6,399 nucleotides of DNA, taken from NCBI GenBank assembly GCA_934650975.1, contig CAKUFW010000098.1:1-6399 (forward strand). The letters are read 5' to 3'. This document shows positions 1-6,150 of the stretch, one piece after another (position 1 is the stretch's first letter; each line of letters opens with the position of its first letter). This stretch comes from an uncultured Collinsella sp. (GTDB taxonomy: Bacteria > Actinomycetota > Coriobacteriia > Coriobacteriales > Coriobacteriaceae). The translations under genes were made by a program, and so were the position numbers. Under the pieces are notes generated by a model. It was given only the letters and a program-made list of their open reading frames with translations, was not told the origin of the DNA and searched no databases.

Positions 1-1200
1 TATTGCATCGGCGGCCCGCGTCTTGCCGAGAGCTACCTCAACGACGATGCCGTGCTCACCTGTGCCGTAAAGTCGGGAGCTAAGGCAATTCATCCCGGCT
101 ATGGCTTTTTCTCTGAGAAGGCGAGCTTCGTGCGCGACTGCGACAAGTACGGTCTGGCGTTTGTCGGTCCCTCGGCCGAGGTCATCGACAGCATGGGCGA
201 CAAGGACGCCGCACGTCGAACGGCTGCCGCGGCGGGCGTGCCCATCGTTCCGGGCTGTGATTTGCTCAAAAGCCCCGAGGAGGCAACGGCCGAGGCCGAG
301 CGCATCGGCTGCCCCGTGCTCATCAAGGCGCGCGCGGGCGGCGGCGGTCGCGGTATTCGCAAGGTCGAGCGCGTGGAAGATGCGGCAAAGGCGTTCATCG
401 AGGCGCGTGCCGAGGGCGAGGCCGTTTTTGGCGACGGTGAGTGCTACATGGAGAAGTTCGTCGCGCCGGCGCACCACGTCGAGGTGCAGATTATGGCCGA
501 TAAGCAGGGCCATGTGTTTTCGCTCGGCGAGCGTGAGTGCTCGGTGCAGCGCCGCAACCAAAAGCTGATCGAGGAGAGCCCCGCGCCGTGCCTCGACGGA
601 CGCGATGATATTCGCGCGCGCATGCACAAGGCCGCGCGCGACCTGGCTCGTGCCGTTGGCTATGAGGGCGCTGGCACCATTGAGTTTCTGTACTCAGATG
701 ACGGCAATTTCTACTTTATGGAAATGAACACGCGTTTGCAGGTGGAGCATCCGGTTACGGAGTTTGTGACCGATACCGACCTGGTTAAGTGGCAGCTGCG
801 TGTGGCTGCCTGCCAGCCTCTGCCCTTTGAGCAGGAGGACATGCCAGTCCGCAATCACGCCATGGAGTGCCGCATCAATGCCGAAACGCCGGACTTTCTG
901 CCGTCATGCGGAACGGTCACCGCGTTGCGTGTGCCGGGTGGTCCGCGCGTGCGCTGGGATTCCGCCATGTTTACCGGAGCGAAAGTTCCGCCGTACTACG
1001 ACTCCATGCTCGGCAAGCTCATCGTGTGCGCGCCCACGCGCGACGGCGCCATTCGCAAGATGCGCTCGGCCCTGGGCGAGCTCGTGATCGAAGGCGTGAG
1101 CGAAAACAGCGAGCTTCAGCTCGACGTGCTGGCAAACGACGAGTTCTTGTCGGGCATGTATCACACCGATCTGATGGGGCATCTCTATGCTGATGAATAG
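1..1200 (+). CDS. accC: Biotin carboxylase subunit of acetyl-CoA carboxylase (5' end cut by window)
   Basis: It carboxylates the biotin of the carrier protein AccB using ATP and bicarbonate, the first half-reaction of acetyl-CoA carboxylase in the cytoplasm. The frame is open at base 1 and gives 399 residues. Compared with the roughly 450-residue family, about 50 N-terminal residues lie to the left; the GTG at 52 is internal, not a start. ATP-grasp features are all visible: HPGYGFFSE near codons 36-44, the glycine-rich GGGGRG at codons 113-118, the catalytic-lysine segment QRRNQK (lysine at codon 188), and EMNTRLQVEHPVTE at 241-254 with the active-site Glu, Arg and Glu. The C-terminal part has VPPYYDSMLGKL. 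One departure from E. coli AccC is Asn for His in the QRRHQK motif; from memory, Asn also occurs in some Firmicutes homologues. The stop lies 34 bases before the preferred start of accDA, so one operon is likely. Pyruvate or propionyl-CoA carboxylase is less likely because the chain ends without a BCCP domain and accDA follows. Confidence 0.96.
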   Translation, partial: YCIGGPRLAESYLNDDAVLTCAVKSGAKAIHPGYGFFSEKASFVRDCDKYGLAFVGPSAEVIDSMGDKDAARRTAAAAGVPIVPGCDLLKSPEEATAEAERIGCPVLIKARAGGGGRGIRKVERVEDAAKAFIEARAEGEAVFGDGECYMEKFVAPAHHVEVQIMADKQGHVFSLGERECSVQRRNQKLIEESPAPCLDGRDDIRARMHKAARDLARAVGYEGAGTIEFLYSDDGNFYFMEMNTRLQVEHPVTEFVTDTDLVKWQLRVAACQPLPFEQEDMPVRNHAMECRINAETPDFLPSCGTVTALRVPGGPRVRWDSAMFTGAKVPPYYDSMLGKLIVCAPTRDGAIRKMRSALGELVIEGVSENSELQLDVLANDEFLSGMYHTDLMGHLYADE

Positions 1201-1225
1201 AAAAGCGAAGACGGTCAATGTCCTT

Positions 1226-1231
1226 GAGGGG
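1226..1231 (+). promoter_or_regulatory. Ribosome binding site that decides the accDA start
   Basis: GAGGGG lies just upstream of ATG 1235; counting GAGG as the core, the spacer is 5 bases. The frame stays open back to ATG 1187, which overlaps the accC stop, but no purine-rich GGA or AGG core precedes that ATG. The extra codons 1187-1234 include AGA and GGG, unlike the rest of the gene. This favours 1235, though 1187 is not excluded. Confidence 0.55.
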
Positions 1232-1234
1232 CCG

Positions 1235-2911
1235 ATGACCGAGTCATGCGCCGAGTTTCCCGCGCGCCACGTGTTTATCAAGTGCCCGGAGTGCCGCCGT
1301 GTGATCGATGAGGCACGCCTGCACGACAACCTCGAGGTCTGCCCTCGTTGCGGCAAACACTTTCGCGTGAGCGGTCGCGCGCGCGTGCGCATGACGGTCG
1401 ACGAGGGTACCTTTGAGGAATGGGATGCCAATCTGGCGTCAGAGGACTTCCTCTCGTTTCCCGGTTATGCCGACAAGCTCAAGGGTGCTGCCGAGCGTTC
1501 GGGCGAGCGCGACGCCGTCGTGTGCGGCAGGGGTAAAATCTGCGGCTGCGATACCGCGCTCTTCTTTATGGACGCCAACTTTATGATGGGCTCGATGGGC
1601 TCCGTGGTGGGCGAAAAGATCTGTCGTGTCTTTGAGCGCGCGACAGAGCTGGGATTGCCGGTTGTCGGCTTTACCGTTTCGGGCGGTGCGCGCATGCAAG
1701 AGGGCGTGACCTCGCTTATGCAGATGGCCAAAATCTCTGCGGCGGTTAGGCGCCACAGCGAGGCGGGCGGCCTGTATATCACGGTGCTCACCGACCCCAC
1801 GACCGGAGGCGTAACCGCGAGCTTTGCCATGGAAGGCGACATTATCCTGGCCGAGCCCGATGCCCTGACGGCATTTGCCGGCCCGCGCGTGATCGAGCAG
1901 AACATGCACAAGCGCCTGCCCAAGGGATTCCAGCGCTCCGAGTTTTTGCTGGAGCACGGCTTTTGCGATGCCGTTGTTCCGCGTGGCGAGATTGCGCTCA
2001 CGGTAGGCGAGCTGCTGGCGCTGCACGAAGGGCACGCGCCCGGCCTGGGGGCACCGCATGAAATCGTGCATGCGGGTCGCCGCGGCAAAAAGCTGGGACA
2101 CTTGTTTAAGCGCTCGGCGGCACCAAAAACCGCGCTCGAGATTGTCAAGCAGACCCGCTCGGCAGATCGAGCCACGGCGGGCGAGATGATCTCGCTGGGC
2201 CTGGACGGATTTGTGGAGCTGCATGGCGACCGTTACTTTGGTGACGACGCCGCCGTGGTGGGTGGCATTGGCTGGAAAGACGGGCGCCCTGTGACGGTTA
2301 TCGCCATCGAGCGCGGCACCACGACCAAAGAGCGCATGCGCCGCAACTTTGGTATGGCGCATCCCGAGGGCTATCGCAAGGCGCGACGCCTGATGCGTCA
2401 GGCCGAGAAGTTTGGTCGACCGGTTCTGTGCCTGGTCGATACTTCGGGCGCGTTTTGCGGCATCGGTGCCGAGGAACGCGGGCAGGGCGAGGCGATTGCC
2501 CAGAATCTCATGGAGATGAGCGGCCTTAAGACGCCGATTGTCTCGGTGGTGACAGGCGAGGGCGGCTCTGGTGGCGCGCTGGCGCTGTCCGTGGCCGACC
2601 GCATCCTGATGCTCTCGAGCTCGGCCTATTCGGTCGTGAGCCCCGAGGCCTGTGCGTCGATCCTGTGGAAGGATACCGAGCGCGCGAATGAGGCCGCCGA
2701 GGCGCTTAAGCTCACGGCCCCCGATCTGCTGGCGCTCGGCATCATCGACGGCATCGTTGACGATAGGGGCCTGTCGCATGAGGAGATCGCCGGTGCCGTC
2801 ATGTCCTCGGCATTTGATGCCTTCGATACACTCGGCAAATTCGACGATGCGACGCTTACCAACCTCCGCTACGAAAAATACCGTTCAATCGGTCACTATC
2901 GCACTGTGTGA
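1235..2911 (+). CDS. accDA: Fused acetyl-CoA carboxylase carboxyltransferase, beta (AccD) plus alpha (AccA)
   Basis: It moves the carboxyl group from carboxybiotin to acetyl-CoA, giving malonyl-CoA for fatty acid synthesis. The chain is 558 residues from ATG 1235 (574 from the alternative ATG 1187). The AccD half begins with a CX2C-X15-CX2C zinc ribbon (Cys 17, 20, 36, 39), spaced as in E. coli AccD. It continues with SGGARMQEG near 149 and AGPRVIEQ and GFQRSEFLLEHG further on. A short linker near 275-296 leads into the AccA half: ELHGDRYFGDD, RRNFGMAHPEGYRKA, DTSGAFCGIGAEERGQGEA, the oxyanion GEGGSGGA at 441-448 and SPEACASILW. The N-terminal helical region of AccA is about 50 residues shorter than in E. 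coli. In E. coli the two halves are separate proteins. No internal stop or frameshift is seen, so the fusion looks native. DTSGAFCG replaces the DTPGAYPG of E. coli AccA. Cotranscription with accC is likely. The stop codon lies inside a palindromic repeat. Confidence 0.96.
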   Translation: MTESCAEFPARHVFIKCPECRRVIDEARLHDNLEVCPRCGKHFRVSGRARVRMTVDEGTFEEWDANLASEDFLSFPGYADKLKGAAERSGERDAVVCGRGKICGCDTALFFMDANFMMGSMGSVVGEKICRVFERATELGLPVVGFTVSGGARMQEGVTSLMQMAKISAAVRRHSEAGGLYITVLTDPTTGGVTASFAMEGDIILAEPDALTAFAGPRVIEQNMHKRLPKGFQRSEFLLEHGFCDAVVPRGEIALTVGELLALHEGHAPGLGAPHEIVHAGRRGKKLGHLFKRSAAPKTALEIVKQTRSADRATAGEMISLGLDGFVELHGDRYFGDDAAVVGGIGWKDGRPVTVIAIERGTTTKERMRRNFGMAHPEGYRKARRLMRQAEKFGRPVLCLVDTSGAFCGIGAEERGQGEAIAQNLMEMSGLKTPIVSVVTGEGGSGGALALSVADRILMLSSSAYSVVSPEACASILWKDTERANEAAEALKLTAPDLLALGIIDGIVDDRGLSHEEIAGAVMSSAFDAFDTLGKFDDATLTNLRYEKYRSIGHYRTV

Positions 2912-2935
2912 CAAAGGGACTGTCCCTTTGTCACA
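2907..2935. repeat. Perfect palindromic repeat overlapping the accDA stop codon (REP-like)
   Basis: The arms TGTGACAAAGGGAC (2907-2920) and GTCCCTTTGTCACA (2922-2935) are perfect 14-base complements around a single T. Pairing can extend outward to about 2904-2938 with one G-T pair. The accDA stop TGA (2909-2911) is inside the left arm. No T-run follows, so it is not a standard intrinsic terminator. A related element lies at 4171-4194 and a half-unit-like stretch at 2946-2959. I recall such palindromes as dispersed repeats in Collinsella, but cannot confirm copy number here. Confidence 0.85.
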
Positions 2936-2940
2936 TAGGG

Positions 2941-2946
2941 AAAGGG
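2941..2946 (+). promoter_or_regulatory. Ribosome binding site setting the EIIC start at GTG 2952
   Basis: AAAGGG sits 5 bases before GTG 2952. The open frame continues back into accDA as far as 2652, but that part overlaps accDA in another frame and reads as arginine- and proline-rich shadow sequence. The same AAAGGG is complementary to CCCTTT at 2924-2929 in the palindrome's right arm. Confidence 0.6.
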
Positions 2947-2951
2947 TTCCT

Positions 2952-4163
2952 GTGTCACAAGTTTCTCAATCGGCCTTGGCGACGGCAAGGGCAAACGCCA
3001 CGGCCGTAGTCGACTATCTGTCCAAAAGCATGATGTCGGCATTGCCGTTCATTGTCTGCGCCGCGCTGTTCCGTACCGTTGCCGTCATTATGGGCGAAGG
3101 CATGTTGGGCCTATGGACTGCCGATTCCGAAATCTATCGGCTGTTTTACAGCTGGCTCTATAACGCCGGTTACTACTTTCTTCCCATCTATCTTGGTTGG
3201 GCTGCTGCCCGCCAGCTCGGCTGCTCGGAACAGCTGGGCATGATGCTGGGCGGCGTCCTCATCGCCCCCGATCTGCTGAAGCTTGTCGATGCCGCGTCGA
3301 CGATAGGGGCGTCGATGACTTCTGTGTACGGTCTGCTCCCCGCACCGGTCAACGATTACACGACGACTGTTATCCCGGTTCTCATTTCGATTCCTGTGCT
3401 ATGGCAGGTGGAGCGTTTCTTTAAGCGCGTCATCCCTCAGGCCGTGGCATTCTCGTTCGTTCCATTTGCGACGATGCTCGTCATGGTTCCGGTGTCCCTG
3501 TGCATTACGGCCCCAGCGGGCAGCTATCTGGGCATGCTGTTGGGACAGCTCATGTTTATGCTCGGCAATTCGGGCGGCATCGTGTCGCTGCTTACGCTTA
3601 CGGGGCTCGCCGCGGGCTGGGAGTTTCTTAAGATCGCGGGCGTCAGCAACGTTGTCTTATCGCTCGCCTACGCGCAGTTTATGAGTGTGGGAACGGACTC
3701 GTGCATCCTCATCGCTGCGACGATGGCGACGTTTGCTGTCTGGGGCATGCCCTTTGGCGCATCGCTTCGCGTTGCGGATAAGGACGAAAAAGCCCTTATG
3801 CTGGGTTATTCGATCTCGGGCGTGCTTGGCGGCGTAAGCGAGCCGGCGCTATATGGCTGCGGCTTTAAATACGGCAGGTGCCTCACATGCATGGCCATTG
3901 GTGGTGCCGTTGGAGGTCTTGTCGCAGCCGTGGGCCACGTTACGGCCTATACCATCGGCATGACGAATGTGCTTATGGTTGTTGGTTTCGCCACGGGCGG
4001 CATCTCAAACCTGCTGTGGTGCTGTGCCGCCGGCGGTGTGGCATTTGCGGTGTCTGCTGTGCTGAGCTACTGCTTTGGTGTGGTGCCGGCGAAGGGGCAG
4101 GCGGTAGAAGACGAAGCCGATTTGCCCGAAACGGTGGCGAGCGCTGCTGAAGTAAGCGCATAA
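2952..4163 (+). CDS. PTS sugar permease, membrane subunit EIIC only (glucose/beta-glucoside superfamily)
   Basis: This is a membrane permease of the phosphotransferase system, which takes up and phosphorylates sugars; the substrate cannot be read. GTG 2952 gives 403 residues with about ten hydrophobic segments. Family signs are LPIYLGWAAARQLG, GVLIAPDLL, VNDYTTTVIPVL and, most clearly, GVSEPALYG at 294-302, which matches the ITEPALYG sugar-site loop of BglP-type EIIC proteins (Glu 297). Two things are odd. The GMHHA stretch of typical members, with its substrate-binding His, appears here as AGVSNV near 229-234, so the His is absent. The EIIB and EIIA domains found in BglP are missing: the N-terminus before the membrane part is only about 27 residues, and the C-terminus ends in an acidic, alanine-rich tail. 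It may use EIIB and EIIA made elsewhere, act differently, or be a relic. It begins 40 bases after accDA and is bracketed by two related palindromes, suggesting a later arrival behind the acc operon. The family call is firm; activity is uncertain. Confidence 0.85.
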   Translation: MSQVSQSALATARANATAVVDYLSKSMMSALPFIVCAALFRTVAVIMGEGMLGLWTADSEIYRLFYSWLYNAGYYFLPIYLGWAAARQLGCSEQLGMMLGGVLIAPDLLKLVDAASTIGASMTSVYGLLPAPVNDYTTTVIPVLISIPVLWQVERFFKRVIPQAVAFSFVPFATMLVMVPVSLCITAPAGSYLGMLLGQLMFMLGNSGGIVSLLTLTGLAAGWEFLKIAGVSNVVLSLAYAQFMSVGTDSCILIAATMATFAVWGMPFGASLRVADKDEKALMLGYSISGVLGGVSEPALYGCGFKYGRCLTCMAIGGAVGGLVAAVGHVTAYTIGMTNVLMVVGFATGGISNLLWCCAAGGVAFAVSAVLSYCFGVVPAKGQAVEDEADLPETVASAAEVSA

Positions 4164-4170
4164 ACCTGTG

Positions 4171-4194
4171 TGACAAAGGACGATTCCTTTGTCA
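4171..4194. repeat. Second TGTGACAAAGG-type palindrome, downstream of the EIIC gene
   Basis: The arms TGACAAAGGA (4171-4180) and TCCTTTGTCA (4185-4194) are perfect complements around CGAT. The left flank CTGTGTGACAAAGG is identical to the left part of the element at 2904-2917, and CCTTTGTCA is shared on the right. It starts 7 bases after the EIIC stop and just precedes the terminator. Confidence 0.75.
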
Positions 4195-4200
4195 TGTTCC

Positions 4201-4233
4201 AAGGCCGTGCCTCGTGTGGGTTGCGGCCTTTTT
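4201..4233 (+). terminator. Probable intrinsic terminator after the EIIC gene
   Basis: AAGGCCG (4201-4207) pairs with CGGCCTT (4224-4230), and the T-run spans 4229-4233, its first two bases lying in the stem. The 16-base loop is rather long and the T-tract short, so termination may be only partial. Position fits: it lies after the EIIC stop and palindrome, and before the cation transporter gene. Confidence 0.6.
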
Positions 4234-4265
4234 GTATCTGGAGGACAAAGTGGCTACACTACAAT
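4232..4265 (+). promoter_or_regulatory. Candidate promoter for the cation transporter and phosphatase genes
   Basis: Two overlapping -10 candidates are seen. TACACT (4255-4260) has TTGTAT (4232-4237) 17 bases upstream. TACAAT (4260-4265) is closer to consensus but has only a poor -35 (TCTGGA, 4237-4242). Either would start transcripts in the A/T-rich stretch at about 4265-4290, before the gene at 4309. The location just after a terminator supports it; the sequence match is modest. Confidence 0.35.
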
Positions 4266-4308
4266 CCGTTTGAGCAATAGATATATATAGGTAGTACCGT
4301 GGGGGCTG

Positions 4309-5469
4309 ATGAAGATGGTCGAGTGGATCGTTCGTCGTGCGCAGGGCGACCGTGCGCGCGTGGGAACGTTGACAGGTGTGGTGTGTATTCTCGCCAATGT
4401 GGCATTATGCGCTGCGAAGGGTGCAATTGGCGTGCTGTCGGGATCGGTTTCGATCGTGGCGGACGCTATGAACAACCTGTCCGACGCTAGCTCGAACATC
4501 GTGAGCGTGCTGGGCTTTAAGCTGGCGGGCAAGCCGGCAGACCCCGAGCATCCATACGGACATGGTCGCTACGAGTATCTCTCGGGTCTGGTCGTGGCGG
4601 CGCTCGTGCTACTGATCGGCCTTGAGCTTATCAAGTCCTCGGTTGAGCGCGTCATCCACCCCGAACCTGTCGAGTTCTCGCTTGCCCTGGTGGCAGTCCT
4701 TGCGCTTTCGATGGTCGTAAAGCTGTGGATGGCGGCCCTCAACCAAAAGCTCGGCGATCGCATTGAGTCCGAGACGCTGCATGCGACCGCTCAGGACTCA
4801 AAGAACGATGTCCTAGCCACGGGTGCTGTGCTGGCGTGCGCAATTGTTTCGCAGGTGACGCACATCAATCTTGACGCATGGGTCGGCCTTGCCGTTGGCG
4901 CCTATATTGGCTGGAGCGGTTTTGAACTCATCCAGGATACGGTGAGCCCGCTTTTGGGCCAGGCGCCCGATCCTAAGCTGGTCAAGCACATTCGAGACAA
5001 GATCATGAGCTACCCCGGCGTTTTGGGCGTCCACGACCTGATGGTTCACGACTACGGCCCGGGCAGGAAGTTCGCAAGCGCTCATGCCGAGATGGCAGCC
5101 GAGGCCAGCCCGCTGGAAAGTCACGACACGCTCGATAACATCGAGCAGTCGTTTAGGAACGAAGACGGCATGATTGTCACGCTCCATTACGACCCCATCG
5201 TGACCGACGACCCCAAAGTGGCGAGCATGCGCTTACGCATTCACGCCATCGCCCAGGAGATCGATAGCCGCCTTTCGGTTCACGACCTACGCTGTGTGCC
5301 GGGTCCTACGCACACCAACGTGATCTTTGACTGCGTGCGACCCTCGGATTTGGCGATGAGCGCAGAGGACCTAAAGCGCGCGTTGGCGAAACGTGTCGAA
5401 TCCGAATATCCCAAGTCGATTGCCAAGATCACGATCGACGAAGACTATGTCGGTCATACCCACGAGTAG
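4309..5469 (+). CDS. Cation diffusion facilitator transporter, probably a Mn(II) exporter type, with doubled C-terminal domain
   Basis: This is an inner-membrane metal/proton antiporter of the CDF family, 386 residues. About six membrane segments lie between residues 18 and 210. The family motif ADAMNNLSDASSN in segment 2 gives Asn55 and Asp59; segment 5 carries AQDSKND with Asp163 and Asp167. This N-D-D-D set is the type linked to manganese CDFs, whereas zinc CDFs carry His in segment 5, so Mn(II) efflux is inferred. HPYGHGRYEYLSG follows segment 2 as usual. After the membrane part come two ferredoxin-like cytoplasmic units, about 221-300 and 304-381. Each contains VHDL (241-244 and 324-327) followed by a PG pair, which makes it longer than the usual 300 or so residues. 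ATG 4309 has GGGGG only 3 bases away; ATG 4315, two codons on, is better spaced (9 bases) and is an alternative start. The next gene follows after 39 bases, probably in the same transcript. Confidence 0.92.
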   Translation: MKMVEWIVRRAQGDRARVGTLTGVVCILANVALCAAKGAIGVLSGSVSIVADAMNNLSDASSNIVSVLGFKLAGKPADPEHPYGHGRYEYLSGLVVAALVLLIGLELIKSSVERVIHPEPVEFSLALVAVLALSMVVKLWMAALNQKLGDRIESETLHATAQDSKNDVLATGAVLACAIVSQVTHINLDAWVGLAVGAYIGWSGFELIQDTVSPLLGQAPDPKLVKHIRDKIMSYPGVLGVHDLMVHDYGPGRKFASAHAEMAAEASPLESHDTLDNIEQSFRNEDGMIVTLHYDPIVTDDPKVASMRLRIHAIAQEIDSRLSVHDLRCVPGPTHTNVIFDCVRPSDLAMSAEDLKRALAKRVESEYPKSIAKITIDEDYVGHTHE

Positions 5470-5508
5470 GGCCGAGCCGATAAAGCAACTGATGCAGAAG
5501 GGGAGAGC

Positions 5509-6129
5509 ATGAAGAAGCTATATCTACTCCGCCACGGTCAAACTGAGTTCAACGTCAAAAAGCTGGTCCAGGGCCGCTGCGATTCTCTGTTGACCGACCT
5601 GGGCCGCAAGCAAGCGGGAATGGCGGCCGCATGGCTCAAAGCCCACGGCGTCGTTCCCGACAAAGTGGTCTCTTCGCCCTTAGGCCGAGCCATGGACACG
5701 GCAAGTCTCGTCGCAACCGAACTCCTCGGCCCGGATGCAGCAGTCGAGCCCTGCGAAGGCATCATCGAGCGCAGCTACGGCTCCTTCGAAGAAGGTCCCC
5801 ACGATGCCCTTCCCACCGACGTCTGGGATCCGGGCGAGGACTTAGTCCCCTTCGGAGGAGAGGGAAGCCAGGCGCTACAGGAGCGCATGGTAGGCACCCT
5901 CACCAATCTCATGGGCGCCGAGGGCATCGAAACCCTCCTAGCAGTAAGCCACGGCAGTGCCAGCCGCCAATTCATCAAGGCTGCAGCCCCAGAGGCCTTC
6001 GAGCTCCCAGCAAAACTCCCCAACTGCGCCATCATGATCTTCGATTTCGATGATTCGCAAGAAGAAGGCGATACGCCCCAATCCAAGTTCACCTTGCAGC
6101 AAATAGTTGATCCCCAACAAAGTCATTAG
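5509..6129 (+). CDS. Histidine phosphatase family protein (phosphoglycerate mutase-like)
   Basis: A cytoplasmic phosphatase or mutase of the branch-1 histidine phosphatase superfamily, 206 residues. All core residues are present: RHG at 8-10 (His9 takes the phosphate), Arg60 in SSPLGRAMDTA, Glu87 in IIERSYGSFEEG (probable general acid), and His148 in SHGSASR. The length and lack of extra insertions fit small broad phosphatases of the GpmB or CobC sort rather than the glycolytic mutase; the substrate cannot be assigned. The start has a strong AAGGGGAG site (5498-5505) with good spacing. It lies 39 bases after the transporter gene with no terminator between, so cotranscription is likely. Codons end in A or C (CTA, CTC, GCA, CCA) more often than in the neighbours, hinting at a different origin or expression level. 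The C-terminal tail is acidic and glutamine-rich. Confidence 0.9.
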   Translation: MKKLYLLRHGQTEFNVKKLVQGRCDSLLTDLGRKQAGMAAAWLKAHGVVPDKVVSSPLGRAMDTASLVATELLGPDAAVEPCEGIIERSYGSFEEGPHDALPTDVWDPGEDLVPFGGEGSQALQERMVGTLTNLMGAEGIETLLAVSHGSASRQFIKAAAPEAFELPAKLPNCAIMIFDFDDSQEEGDTPQSKFTLQQIVDPQQSH

Positions 6130-6150
6130 CCTGAGCGAGCAGAGTTAAGC

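Noticed and set aside
1439..2779. A 446-codon open frame on the minus strand inside accDA
   Set aside because: It lies wholly opposite a strongly conserved gene. Its product is rich in Arg, His and Ala without any recognisable domain, as expected from the antisense of GC-rich codons.
2652..2951. Upstream extension of the EIIC reading frame into accDA
   Set aside because: It overlaps the conserved AccA end in another frame and reads as Arg/Pro/Ser-rich sequence. GTG 2952 has a spaced ribosome binding site and matches the usual family start region.
2907..4194. CRISPR array from the repeated palindromes
   Set aside because: There are only two unequal copies, about 1.25 kb apart with a gene between them, so there is no repeat-spacer pattern.
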